From Candidatus Riflebacteria bacterium HGW-Riflebacteria-1 (GTDB lineage Bacteria; Muiribacteriota; Ozemobacteria; Ozemobacterales; Ozemobacteraceae), in assembly GCA_002839445.1 (NCBI GenBank), contig PGYB01000005.1, forward strand, positions 248,001 through 312,000: a stretch of 64,000 nt of DNA. Reading direction: 5' to 3'. A model generated the notes under the pieces. The model was not told where the DNA came from, made no database searches, and saw only the letters and a list, made by a program, of their open reading frames with translations. Below, piece by piece: positions 27,921 through 36,823 of the stretch (positions are counted from its first letter, which is position 1; each line of letters opens with the position of its first letter). Position numbers and translations under genes: made by a program.

Positions 27921-28111
27921 AAAACCCCTCGCACAATAACTTTGATACTGGTGAGCGTTCGCCCTGATCAAATAAGATAACACTAATTACACTATTTTGC
28001 TCAGATGAATTTAATGTTGCCTGGTCTGCACGACATGAGTCTGGCGTGATGAGTTGACCAAAATCGCTTTAGCTTATATCATGAAGCTATCTGAATCTGA
28101 CGGAGTAGGCT

Positions 28112-28951
28112 ATGAAAAAGGTGTTGTCGGTAGCTTTGCTGCTTGTATTTGCTTGTCTGTTCGCGGTTGTTTCGCTGCAGGCTGAAGAAAAGATCATCGT
28201 ACCGGGTGAGCCGCCAATAACCGCTTTTGCCGTTGATTGCCACATTCGTCTGCTTGAATTTGTGCTGACAACGCGACTTACTGTTGCGCAAAAAGAGTCT
28301 TTCCTCGCTGCAATTACCGAAGAATGCGCGGCGATGAGCAAAGAAGAAAAGCAGGATTTTCTCGAAGCGGTCGAACTGATCGATGCATTGGCAGAAGCCG
28401 ATGAGGAAACGCTCGAAGAAATTCAGGGCGACCTCACAGAAGACTTTCAGGTAACAGCCGAAGAAGTGCCAGATGACATCGCTGCTCAATTGTTCATTCG
28501 TCTGCAACAGGAAAGCACCCGCAAAGTGCTTGAAGAGGGTGAACTGATTATAACCGTGCAGTCTATTGAAGGTTTTGTCGAATATCTTGCCTTTCTCGCG
28601 CAGCCAGATCAGCCGGTCTGGTATGATGCTTCTGCTACTGCCGCCATCAATAATACTCTGACCAGCAATTTTGCTGCTATGAGCAAAGATGATAAGGCGA
28701 GTCTCGAAGACTTTCATATTACCTGGTACATGATTCGCGCAGCGTGGCAGAATGTTGAAGATCAGAAGAAGAAAGAAGCGTGGCGCAAAATATTCGCTGG
28801 CTGCGGCATCAAGGCCGGCGAGGTTCCTGATATCGCTAAAATTAAAACCGCACTGTCTGACAAGGTTTACGGCGAAATGCTTGATGAAGCGAGCGGTTTT
28901 GGTGTCGAACCTTTTGAATGGGCCGCTGAAGTAGCGGTCAGGGTCTGGTAG
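28112..28951 (+). CDS. Exported acidic helical protein with internal duplication
   Basis: A 279-residue exported protein; GGAG precedes the ATG by 8 bases. The signal peptide is MKKVLSVALLLVFACLFAVV, cleaved near LQA. The mature protein is acidic and mostly helical. Two segments look like an internal repeat: TEECAAMSKEEKQDFLEA (residues ~70-87) and TSNFAAMSKDDKASLEDF (residues ~187-204). Each is followed by a long helix. No family was recognised. It is 11 bases upstream of a LURP-one-like gene and probably co-transcribed with it. Confidence 0.78.
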   Translation: MKKVLSVALLLVFACLFAVVSLQAEEKIIVPGEPPITAFAVDCHIRLLEFVLTTRLTVAQKESFLAAITEECAAMSKEEKQDFLEAVELIDALAEADEETLEEIQGDLTEDFQVTAEEVPDDIAAQLFIRLQQESTRKVLEEGELIITVQSIEGFVEYLAFLAQPDQPVWYDASATAAINNTLTSNFAAMSKDDKASLEDFHITWYMIRAAWQNVEDQKKKEAWRKIFAGCGIKAGEVPDIAKIKTALSDKVYGEMLDEASGFGVEPFEWAAEVAVRVW

Positions 28952-28962
28952 AGGAGTAACAC

Positions 28963-29541
28963 ATGGCTGCCATAACTATGAAAAACAAATATATTGTCAA
29001 AGAACTGGTCGGCGCGACTAAACTTTGTGAGTCATATCTGATAATTGACCCGCAAAATGGCGCGATGCTTGGCAGTATCGACGAAGAAACTTCGACGCTG
29101 CATTCTATTGCCCGCGCTTTTCTCGACAAGGCTTTTCTGTCAGTAAAGCTTGTCATGCGTGATCCGCAGGGCGAACCGGTTCTTGATATTTCGCGGCCAC
29201 CGGCGCTTGGAAAATCAGTATTCACCGTGCGTGGCGCGGATGGTAAAGTTTTGTGCCTGCTTAAACAGCATTTTTCGCTGCTGAGACCGGGTATCGCGGT
29301 CGAAGATGGCAATGGGCAGAGTCTCGGAACTATCAGCGGTGGCTGGCATTTCAGAAATTTTCAATTCAAGGATAACAATGGTAATCCGGTTGCAACTATC
29401 AGGCACAAATCAGAGGGCATTCTGAGAGAACTTCTGACCACCGCCGACACCTACGAAGTTGAAATTCACACCGACACATCGATGAGCCTGATCAGCCTCG
29501 CCGCAACCGTCTGCATCGATTTTATCTTCCACGAAGATTGA
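28963..29541 (+). CDS. LURP-one-related / scramblase-like protein
   Basis: A 192-residue protein with the tubby-like fold shared by phospholipid scramblases and LURP-one-related (LOR) proteins. Seen: repeated beta-hairpin units such as YIVKELVGATKLCESYLIID, AMLGSIDEETSTLHSIAR, KSVFTVRGADGKVLCLLKQ, and GTISGGWHFRNFQFKDNNGN. GAGGAG precedes the ATG. No signal peptide; a mildly hydrophobic C-terminal segment (SLISLAATVCIDFIF) may anchor it. The molecular role of bacterial LOR proteins is unclear. It is 11 bases after an exported acidic protein gene and is followed by a terminator. Confidence 0.7.
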   Translation: MAAITMKNKYIVKELVGATKLCESYLIIDPQNGAMLGSIDEETSTLHSIARAFLDKAFLSVKLVMRDPQGEPVLDISRPPALGKSVFTVRGADGKVLCLLKQHFSLLRPGIAVEDGNGQSLGTISGGWHFRNFQFKDNNGNPVATIRHKSEGILRELLTTADTYEVEIHTDTSMSLISLAATVCIDFIFHED

Positions 29542-29575
29542 CCCCGATCTTACTTTCTTTTAAGAACCTTTTCAG

Positions 29576-29618
29576 CCCGCATTCAGATTTATTCACTCAG
29601 AATGCGGGTCAGTCTTTT
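29576..29618. terminator. Terminator between convergent genes
   Basis: CCCGCATTC (29576-29584) pairs with GAATGCGGG (29600-29608) across a 15-base loop, followed by TCAGTCTTTTT on the plus strand. It terminates the LOR operon; the stop codon of the opposing DppA-like gene lies in the loop. Confidence 0.65.
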
Positions 29619-30491
29619 TCGGGCCCAGATATGGGCGATTTTGCCGGCAAGGTTGGCGACTACAAGAGATGTGTTCAGAAACCTGAGCGTGAATGGCTTC
29701 AGATAGGCAAGTTTTAGCAACTGCCAGTAGAGCTCGTTCATGCTGTTCGCAGTAAATGTGATCGCATTATTTTCGCCGGCAAGACTCCAGGCTTTTCGTA
29801 ACTTTTCGGCTGCCATTGGGCCATCGCGCATGGTTAAAGTGGTTTTAAAAGGGCCTGACGGAAGGTATGGCGGCGGCAGTTCGCCGCGGCACGCCTTGTT
29901 GAACGCGATTGCTGCTGATTCGGCAAGTCGCTGCCTGACCAAAGCGGGTTCGGCTCTCAACGGCTTTTCTATTGCAAAGACAGAGAGCCCTTTGATTGCC
30001 GCCTCAGCTTGCGCGCATGCTGCCGGGCAACCGCTGAAAAAGGCTGGTTTGATGCCGTGGTCCGCGACTGAAGCAGCGAAAAGCTCTGCTTCGCACAGGA
30101 GTCTGTCATTGACGCTGATGCCGGCAAACTTCGAGGTGAGAGTGTGTGGCAGAAAGCCGGTTGTGCCTGAGGCTGCATGCATGCCGATCATCATCAGCAT
30201 GTCAAAGCCTGTGACATCGCCGATGCCGATTGTCGGCCCGGCGGCGTAGCCCTGATCAAGTTCAATTTCGGGATCAAGCACTGCTCTGAAAACATTAAAG
30301 CCGGTGCGATGAAAATCCTTGATGCGTATGCGACCAGCGCCGGCTTTTTTGAGTTCTTTGCAAAGAGCGTTAAGATCGCGTGACAGTTCGCGACAGGCGC
30401 GTATCCAGCCGTCATTGAAGAGTTGCGCGTCTTCGCGCCGGTTGCAGCCGGTCGAGCCTTCGATGTCAGCGAGTATGAGTATTGCCGCCAT
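29589..30491 (-). CDS. DppA-like D-aminopeptidase (M55 family)
   Basis: A 300-residue zinc peptidase-like protein. DppA-type enzymes remove N-terminal D-amino acids from short peptides. Motifs fit family M55: N-terminal ILILADIEGSTG (metal Asp and Glu), RIRIKDFHRTGFN in place of the usual DSHG-like block, MMIGMHAASGTTGFLPHTL, and NDRLLCEAELFAA with the late Glu. The variant KDFH suggests an altered site but keeps the His. It starts 2 bases after the upstream HD-GYP gene, so the two are co-translated. What links them is unknown; cell-wall peptide recycling is one idea. Confidence 0.85.
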   Translation of the reverse strand: MAAILILADIEGSTGCNRREDAQLFNDGWIRACRELSRDLNALCKELKKAGAGRIRIKDFHRTGFNVFRAVLDPEIELDQGYAAGPTIGIGDVTGFDMLMMIGMHAASGTTGFLPHTLTSKFAGISVNDRLLCEAELFAASVADHGIKPAFFSGCPAACAQAEAAIKGLSVFAIEKPLRAEPALVRQRLAESAAIAFNKACRGELPPPYLPSGPFKTTLTMRDGPMAAEKLRKAWSLAGENNAITFTANSMNELYWQLLKLAYLKPFTLRFLNTSLVVANLAGKIAHIWARKRLTRILSE

Positions 30492-30493
30492 AA

Positions 30494-32452
30494 TCAGCGA
30501 AACATGCGGCCTTCGAGCACACGATAAACCTGCCTGTTGATGAAAACATCGACAATTTCGCGGTTTATGTGGTTTTGATCGACATCCATACGAAGAATGT
30601 CGAGAGCTTTCTGTAGCGGCACGGCTGGCTTGTATGGCCTATCCTGTGCGGTCAACGCGTCAAAAATATCGGCGACGCACAGCATCTGTGCTTCTATGGG
30701 AATCTCTTCGCGCGAAAGGTGGTTGGGATACCCGCGTCCATTAAGCTTTTCGTGATGTGCGTAGGCAATTTCGGGTATGCGGTTCAGGTCTTTGATCCAG
30801 GGAATTTTGGAAAGAAATTTGAAAGTATGACGAACATGCGATTCGATCTCGATTCTCTCGGCTTCAGAAAGCGAACCACGGCGTATCGACAGAACATGCG
30901 TTTCGCGTTCAGTCAGCATTGGCGTCAAAAGACCGTCTCTGCCGAGATGATTCTCTTTGCCAAGCTCAAGCAGCTTGTTAAAGCTGCCATCTTCTAAAAA
31001 AGTCGGCTCGTTTGCCCTGATCAGAAAGTCCAGGGTTTCCTGAACGTCCTGGCTGCGGGCTCTGAATGCAGCTTCTATCGAAGGTCTGATCAGCTGAAAA
31101 CGCTCGATGCCGTTTTCTACGGCATATTCGAGGCATTCACGATAAAAGTCAGACTCAAGAGATTTTTGAATATAGCGGTAGCGATCTTTAAGACCGTCTA
31201 ACTCGTATGGAAAAAGTTTCTTTGCCTTGACCAGAACCTCTTCGCGGACGCCGACCTTGCCAAAATCGTGTAGCAGCGAGGCATATCGCAGCTCGGTGAG
31301 TCTTTTATGGTCAAAATGCAATTCAGCCAGTTCGCCGCTATGTATGTTGTTTATCTCATGGGCCAGAGCGATAGTGAGTTCGGCCACGCGCTCAGAATGT
31401 CCGTGCGTAGTCGGGTCTCGCGATTCAATAGCAAAGATTGATGCTTTGACAAAACCTTCGAACAGCCGTTTGATATCCTGATAAAGTCGCGAGTTCTCAA
31501 GGGCTACAGCAGCTTGTGATGCAAGACTGTTGAGCAGTTCAACATCGTCATGGTCGAAAGGCCTTATCATTTCAAGCGCGAGAGTTTGTCCGGCTGTTTT
31601 GCTCTCGTAGTCGGCGCGCTTATTGATCAGTTGAATAACGCCGAGAACCTCGCCGCTCTTGTTGCGCATTGGCACGGCCAGCATTGATTTCGAGCGGTAG
31701 CCCGATTTCTGATCGTAACTTTTGTTGAAGGTAAATGGAAAAGTTGCCGGGATATCATAAGCGTCGAGCAGACTGACTGCAACTTTAGAGCCTGCTGTAT
31801 AGCCGCAGATACTGTGCCCGTTGATTGGTAAAGCTGAGTTTTCTTTTACTGACCAGTCGAGCGAGACATTTTGCGAAAGTTTGAAACGAAGCTGGTCTTC
31901 GCCTTCAAGCAGATAGAGGCTGCCGGCATCAGCACCGGCTATGTTGCGGCTTTGCGTCAAAATCAGTTCGAGCAGCTTGTCAGGATCTTTTTCAGAGGAA
32001 AGTGCCATGCCTATTTTGTGCAGTGATTCGATGTTCTCTCGCGCCGTCTGCAATTCTTTTGCATAGTCGTGTTCTGGCAAAAAACTGGCTTGCCCGGCGC
32101 GAACTTTAAGTACTGTCTCGTAGAGTTCTGTTTCGCCGATTGCAGGTTTCACATGCGTGAAAGGCCGGTTCGCGAACAGATGTTCGAGATAACTCTGTTC
32201 AAACTTGTCACCGGCAATAACCAAAGGCAGATTTTTGCCGGTTTTGTCAAAATAGCCAAGAAATCGCAGCAGATTCGAGGTGAAAGCGGTTTCGTGGACA
32301 AAGAATATTGCATGTTCGTCAGGCGCTTTAAGCTCAAAAAAGTTTGAGTTTTTGAGAAAGACGGTTTTTACGTCGGGGCGCCGGAAAAACGAAACAAAGG
32401 GTTCGTTCTCGGGAAATTCGGAAGCATATAGCTTGATAATGCGTTGCGCCAT
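30494..32452 (-). CDS. GAF plus HD-GYP phosphodiesterase with large insert
   Basis: A 652-residue cytosolic signalling protein, first in an operon with the DppA-like gene. GGGAGGAAC precedes the ATG. Residues 1-120 look like a degenerate receiver-like domain (AIFFVHETAF, LPLVIAGDKFEQSYL). A GAF domain at ~155-320 binds an unknown small ligand (NIAGADAGSLYLLEGEDQL, KSMLAVPMRNKSGEVLGVIQ). The HD-GYP domain (~335-640), which cleaves c-di-GMP, has the HD pair in YASLLHDFGKVGV and HHEKLNGRGYPNHL. About 115 extra residues are inserted between those motifs (near YELDGLKDRYRYIQKSL to TPMLTERETHVL). The catalytic motifs look intact. It opposes the GGDEF enzyme encoded further right. Confidence 0.92.
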   Translation of the reverse strand: MAQRIIKLYASEFPENEPFVSFFRRPDVKTVFLKNSNFFELKAPDEHAIFFVHETAFTSNLLRFLGYFDKTGKNLPLVIAGDKFEQSYLEHLFANRPFTHVKPAIGETELYETVLKVRAGQASFLPEHDYAKELQTARENIESLHKIGMALSSEKDPDKLLELILTQSRNIAGADAGSLYLLEGEDQLRFKLSQNVSLDWSVKENSALPINGHSICGYTAGSKVAVSLLDAYDIPATFPFTFNKSYDQKSGYRSKSMLAVPMRNKSGEVLGVIQLINKRADYESKTAGQTLALEMIRPFDHDDVELLNSLASQAAVALENSRLYQDIKRLFEGFVKASIFAIESRDPTTHGHSERVAELTIALAHEINNIHSGELAELHFDHKRLTELRYASLLHDFGKVGVREEVLVKAKKLFPYELDGLKDRYRYIQKSLESDFYRECLEYAVENGIERFQLIRPSIEAAFRARSQDVQETLDFLIRANEPTFLEDGSFNKLLELGKENHLGRDGLLTPMLTERETHVLSIRRGSLSEAERIEIESHVRHTFKFLSKIPWIKDLNRIPEIAYAHHEKLNGRGYPNHLSREEIPIEAQMLCVADIFDALTAQDRPYKPAVPLQKALDILRMDVDQNHINREIVDVFINRQVYRVLEGRMFR

Positions 32453-32512
32453 TGTTCCTCCCGTGAAACATGTTTCAGAACATTATAAATTATTTCTGAC
32501 GCAGGAGAAACT

Positions 32513-33397
32513 CTAATCTTTTTCGCGCCTGATTTCGTCGCCAAGCTTGACAAAGCCATGGCCCAAAACCTGGCGGGCATCTCCGACAATTACAAAAGCA
32601 TCAGGGTCATATTCGTAAATGATCTGGCGCAGAATCGGCATTTCTTTGCGGCGAACTGCAGTGAGAAGTACGCTGGTAGGTTTGGCCGAATAAACGCCGA
32701 CGCCGTTGAGGCAGGTAACGCCGCGATGCAGGTCTTCGATGATTGCCCAGCTGATCTCGTCGGGAAATTTCGAGATGATGAGTACTGAGCGAAAGACCGA
32801 CATGCCTTCGAGAACAGAGTCGATAACCTTGCTGCTGAAAAATACGGTGATGAGGCCATAGAGTGCAAGCTCAGGGCCAAAAGCGTAGCCGGCCAGCGAG
32901 GTTACGATGACATTCGAAAATAGCAATACATCACCGACCGGTATGTGGTAACGATTATGCAAAATCTGACTGATAATATCGACGCCGCCGGTAGTTCCGC
33001 CAACCCGAAAGGTAAGGCCGACTCCGACGCCAGTTATAAGGCCGCCGTAAAGGCAGGCAAGAATGGGATCTGTGGTCAGCGCTGGCATGCCATAAACATT
33101 CATCATCAATTCGACACCGGCAGAAGTGACGATTATTGACAACAGGGTTTTCCAGGCAGAACGGTGGCCGATAAGCCAGGCCTGCAGAGATATCAGAATC
33201 AGGTTTCCGCCAAAAACCACGGCACCGATCGGAAGTCCTATCGAATAATAAAGAATAGTGGCTATGCCGGTAAGCCCGCCGGAAGCGATTTTATTGGGAA
33301 CAGTAAATGCTGCGAGGCTGAATGCAACAAGAAGTGAACCAATGATGACGTAGATAATGTCTTTGGCTCTGACAGCCGATTGTACTGGTCTGGCCAT
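32513..33397 (-). CDS. YitT-family membrane protein (DUF161/DUF2179)
   Basis: A 294-residue polytopic protein. ATG 33397 has GGAG 5 bases upstream; a start 16 codons earlier lacks a site. Five to six membrane helices cover ~1-200 (VIGSLLVAFSLAAFTVPNKI, TVPNKIASGGLTGIATILYY, GVGLTFRVGGTTGGVDIISQ). The C-terminal DUF2179 domain is cytosolic (LHRGVTCLNGVGVYS, SVLLTAVRRKEMPILRQIIY, PDAFVIVGDARQVLG). It matches the family end to end. The biological role of YitT proteins is not settled. It is a single gene. Confidence 0.93.
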   Translation of the reverse strand: MARPVQSAVRAKDIIYVIIGSLLVAFSLAAFTVPNKIASGGLTGIATILYYSIGLPIGAVVFGGNLILISLQAWLIGHRSAWKTLLSIIVTSAGVELMMNVYGMPALTTDPILACLYGGLITGVGVGLTFRVGGTTGGVDIISQILHNRYHIPVGDVLLFSNVIVTSLAGYAFGPELALYGLITVFFSSKVIDSVLEGMSVFRSVLIISKFPDEISWAIIEDLHRGVTCLNGVGVYSAKPTSVLLTAVRRKEMPILRQIIYEYDPDAFVIVGDARQVLGHGFVKLGDEIRREKD

Positions 33398-33577
33398 GGA
33401 ATCTCCGTAAAAAAAGTTGAGATAAAATTCCACGCATTCTAGCACAGTGGCGGCGGTTAAACAATCTGCCGAATCAGTATTCTTGCTTTATCGGCAGGGT
33501 TGATTTAGCATTCTGCCATGCGACCGATGTGGTAAAATAATCAAAGGTCAGATGTCTTTACTGTAAGCTGATACTAT

Positions 33578-33712
33578 TTACTCTTCGTTGTTGAAGTTGC
33601 CGCGATAAAAAATTACGAATTTGCAGTGGGCGCAGTTGAGTGTAAAGTAAGGGCTCTGGCGTCCGGTATGAGATTTTCTGACCATCGGAGCGCTGCATTG
33701 TGGGCAAAGCAT
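33578..33712 (-). CDS. 44-residue zinc-ribbon protein
   Basis: A small gene with a perfect AAGGAGG six bases before the ATG at 33712. The product has two CxxC knuckles (MLCPQCSAPMV and NCAHCKF) 20 residues apart, so it can bind one zinc. Between them lie MVRKSHTGRQSPYFTL, and it ends YRGNFNNEE. Free-standing ribbons of this size occur in many genomes and may bind nucleic acid or protein; the role is unknown. It is transcribed away from the signalling operon that starts at 33783. The ribosome site and Cys pattern support it strongly. Confidence 0.8.
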   Translation of the reverse strand: MLCPQCSAPMVRKSHTGRQSPYFTLNCAHCKFVIFYRGNFNNEE

Positions 33713-33782
33713 TATGGGCCTCCTTAAGTAATTTCGAACTTGAATAATTTTTATGCTCTAGGAATACTATCGGCAGTTTTAT

Positions 33783-35135
33783 ATGAAAACATTAGAGTCG
33801 GCAGCAAAAAAGTCAGGATTTTTGCCTGTGATAATGGGCAAAGCTGTGGCAGTGGCAGGAATCGTATTGTCGATCGCTGTCTTTTTTCTGGCGGCATGGT
33901 TATACCGGTTGCCTGAGAGGTTGGTGCTCGCACAGGCGCAGCAGAATGCGGCTGGAATCGTCAGCCTTGCGGCAGAGGTTGCTGCCCGCCCGTCTCAGCA
34001 GATTCGCAACTCGTTAGCACTGATGGCGAGAAATCCTGAAGTAAGAAAGCTGCAGAGCACAAGTGTTGTGCGCGCCTGGCAACTGGGACTGCAAAACAGT
34101 CTGTCTCTGCTGCTGGATTCTTATGAGCCGTTGCTCGGACATGCTTATGAAAAAATTCTTCTGTTTGCCCATGACGTAGATTATTTAAAGGAATTACCGC
34201 AGGCCCTGTTTCGTCGCTTTGCTCTGAGCGCTGGTTTATTGCCCGGCTTTGACAACAGTTATGACGAGATGATTCTTTTGCCGCCGGCGCGTCTGGCTGA
34301 CAAAGATCTCGAGAGAATGTATTTGCAGACCAGCTTTGCGCGAGAAAAAACGGCTGGTATACGTCAGTTTTTTTCAGACAGTTCAGCGTTGTGGCTGGCA
34401 ATGATTTATCAGTTTGAGGAATTAGCAGGGTTCAGTCGGCAGACTCTTTCAGATATCGCGGCGGTCGAAGATTTTTTCTCAGCAGCTCTCAATGACGAAA
34501 TTTTTCGGACGATCATGCTCAAAAATCTTGATGGAACTGTTCTGGCTGCGACCGGAGATGTTTCTGGCAATGATTTAAGCCTTGACGCCCGCGATTGTAA
34601 GGCGGTTAAGAATGGCAGTATATTTTTTACCGGCCCGGTTGGCTACGATACGCGTCGTCAGAGGCCGTTATGGTGGGTTGCTGTGCCGGTGCGCGATGAG
34701 AATCGCAATCCGCTGGCCTGTCTTACCGCATTTGTTGACTCCGGATTTTTAAGTGACGCTGCCGCCAGGATCTCGCAGAACGCTGGTAGCAGACTGATTT
34801 TTGCCGACCATACCGGTTCTGTCATCGGCCATGCCGATCGGCAGGTGGTTGCTAAACGGGTAAACATCAGTAAGACGATGCCTCCTTTTGCCAGTGCAAC
34901 TGAAGAGCGCAATTTTACCAGTCGCTTTGTCAGGCAGGATGGAAAAATTTTGTTGCAGGCAGGCAAAAGCATCAGGCATGATAATGTTCGGCATCTTCCC
35001 GACTGGTTTGTCTGTTATGAGCAGGATTTAGGCAAATTTACCGGGCAGAATGAATTTCTTGTCACTGTTTCAGTAATTCTGCTTGCCGCTATGGGTATGT
35101 ATGTTTTATCCTGTTGCGTTGTACGTTTGTTCTAA
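33783..35135 (+). CDS. Membrane-anchored Cache-like sensor without output domain
   Basis: A 450-residue protein with an N-terminal helix (VAVAGIVLSIAVFFLAAWLY), a ~370-residue extracytoplasmic region and a C-terminal helix (VTVSVILLAAMGMYVLSCCV). The outer region begins with a long helix and ends in two beta-rich lobes (MLKNLDGTVLAATGD, RPLWWVAVPVRDENRNPLAC, IFADHTGSVIGHADRQVVAK, DWFVCYEQDLGKF) typical of double-Cache sensors. After the last helix only a few residues remain, so no kinase, cyclase or methyl-accepting part exists. It should signal through partners. The next three genes (exported TPR, cytosolic TPR, CHASE2-GGDEF) follow closely. The ribosome site is weak. First gene of the proposed operon. 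Confidence 0.8.
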   Translation: MKTLESAAKKSGFLPVIMGKAVAVAGIVLSIAVFFLAAWLYRLPERLVLAQAQQNAAGIVSLAAEVAARPSQQIRNSLALMARNPEVRKLQSTSVVRAWQLGLQNSLSLLLDSYEPLLGHAYEKILLFAHDVDYLKELPQALFRRFALSAGLLPGFDNSYDEMILLPPARLADKDLERMYLQTSFAREKTAGIRQFFSDSSALWLAMIYQFEELAGFSRQTLSDIAAVEDFFSAALNDEIFRTIMLKNLDGTVLAATGDVSGNDLSLDARDCKAVKNGSIFFTGPVGYDTRRQRPLWWVAVPVRDENRNPLACLTAFVDSGFLSDAAARISQNAGSRLIFADHTGSVIGHADRQVVAKRVNISKTMPPFASATEERNFTSRFVRQDGKILLQAGKSIRHDNVRHLPDWFVCYEQDLGKFTGQNEFLVTVSVILLAAMGMYVLSCCVVRLF

Positions 35136-35158
35136 TTTTATTCGTGGGGATTGTAAAA

Positions 35159-36814
35159 ATGGCACATTGGCGACGGCTGGCAGCTATTGCTCTGCTTGCA
35201 GCCGGAATTTTTATCTGCCCTGATTCTGCTGTGGCCTCACGCAAAGCTACTGACCTGATGGGCGAAGCATTGCGTCAGCGTGCTGCTGGAAACATTCATG
35301 AGGCGATTTCGAGCTTTGAATACGCTCTTGAAAATGCTTCTACACCGCTACAAAGAAACCTTGCCCGCTTTATGCTGGGTGACTGCCAGATCGAGGCCGG
35401 TCGCCACAAAGATGCTGTGCGCACTTTCGATGAACTGCTTGAATCTGTCGATAGCCCCGAAGAACAGGCTGAAGCAATTTATCGGCTTATGCAGGCAGAG
35501 TCAGCGCTGGGCAACAGAAACCGGGTTGAGAGCCTTTTTGCCCGCATGCGGCGCAGTCACAGATCGAGCCCATATTTTGAACTTGGCCAGGCCTTTGTGA
35601 AATCAGAAGGCTTGCGTATCGAAGCAGATGAGATTCCCGAAAAAGTGCAGGTCGCAGCCAGGCCACGAGTGGATTCAAGCAAAGCGACGTCAGCACAAGA
35701 GGTTAGAACGCCGCCAGCAGCAAAACCTGCTCCCCAAAATGACAAACAACCGGCTGTGCCGCAACCCTCTGCTGCGGCAGAGCCATTGCCGCAACCTGCG
35801 GTAGCTGACACTGCTGTCGCAAGTTCTGAAAGGCAAGCACCGATTGCCCGGCCTGCTCAGACTTCGAAGACGGAGAAAAAGGTTGAGGCTGTTGCAGCAC
35901 GCCCCGCTCCTGGCAGCATAAAACTTGGTGATGAGACTTCGCGGTTGTTGCGCAGCGTACTAAGCGTGGCGGCCGTTGCTGATGACGATAAAGACCAGCT
36001 GGCAACCAGAATTCTCAGCCTGCAGGACAGTCTTAAAGATGGCATGGATCGCCCGGGCATGGACAAAGTTCTGCTTGAGCTTGCCGAAGCCACTGCTTCT
36101 TTTGGCGAACTGCTTGAGGCATGCAAAACCTACGATCAACTGCTCACCAACCACCCGGCTTCGCCGCTGGTAGAGAAAGCTTACTACGAAGCAATTCGTC
36201 TGCGCGCTGTTCTTGGTGTGCATGAAGCAGTTATTGGTTGGTCAAAGGCTTTTCTGGCGGCATTTCCGACTTCAGAATTCCGCGGTCGCGTGCGCGCTCT
36301 GGTTGAATATGCGCAGGCCGGTGGCAGGGTCGATCTTGGCCAGTCTTCAGGGGCTGCATCAGCAAGTGCTGGTGCAAAGCCGGCAAAGACCGCCAGTTCC
36401 AAGTCTGGCAACGAGGGTGCTAACGCGGCATTAAATGCCGATTCAGAGTATGCCGCCGCTTCCAATAAAATGAAAGAAGGCCGCTATAACCTGGCTTTAA
36501 TCGACTTTAAACGATTGTCAGGCAAACACCCGCAGTCACCACAGATCTGGTGGGATCTCTCGCTGGTCAATGTGCAGCTCGAAGATTTCAGCAGTGCTGA
36601 GAAGGCGATTAAGAAAATGATTGCCCTCGACCCCAATAATCAGGATGCAAACTCACTTCTGGGTTATATTCATTATCGGCTTGAAAATTATGAAGAGGCC
36701 GCGACAGCTTATGAACAGGCCGGAGAACCCGAAGGTCGCGGAGTTAATTTTTTTGACGCTAAAACAGCTTCTCAACGTATGAAAAAGACGGCCGGGAAAA
36801 GACAGGCAGACTAA
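35159..36814 (+). CDS. Exported TPR protein with Ala/Pro-rich linker
   Basis: A 551-residue exported protein. ATG 35159 is chosen because GGGGATTG lies upstream and a signal peptide begins there (WRRLAAIALLAAGIFICP, cleaved near AVA); an earlier in-frame TTG overlaps the previous gene. Residues ~35-150 are TPR helices (EALRQRAAGNIHEAISSFEY, MLGDCQIEAGRHKDAVRTFD). A low-complexity Ala/Pro/Gln/Ser linker covers ~160-260. Two further TPR blocks lie at ~280-400 and ~430-540 (MKEGRYNLALIDFKRLSG, LLGYIHYRLENYEEAATAYE). It is 23 bases after the Cache-like gene and 9 bases before the next TPR gene. Likely an envelope scaffold. Confidence 0.88.
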   Translation: MAHWRRLAAIALLAAGIFICPDSAVASRKATDLMGEALRQRAAGNIHEAISSFEYALENASTPLQRNLARFMLGDCQIEAGRHKDAVRTFDELLESVDSPEEQAEAIYRLMQAESALGNRNRVESLFARMRRSHRSSPYFELGQAFVKSEGLRIEADEIPEKVQVAARPRVDSSKATSAQEVRTPPAAKPAPQNDKQPAVPQPSAAAEPLPQPAVADTAVASSERQAPIARPAQTSKTEKKVEAVAARPAPGSIKLGDETSRLLRSVLSVAAVADDDKDQLATRILSLQDSLKDGMDRPGMDKVLLELAEATASFGELLEACKTYDQLLTNHPASPLVEKAYYEAIRLRAVLGVHEAVIGWSKAFLAAFPTSEFRGRVRALVEYAQAGGRVDLGQSSGAASASAGAKPAKTASSKSGNEGANAALNADSEYAAASNKMKEGRYNLALIDFKRLSGKHPQSPQIWWDLSLVNVQLEDFSSAEKAIKKMIALDPNNQDANSLLGYIHYRLENYEEAATAYEQAGEPEGRGVNFFDAKTASQRMKKTAGKRQAD

Positions 36815-36823
36815 GGAGATACT

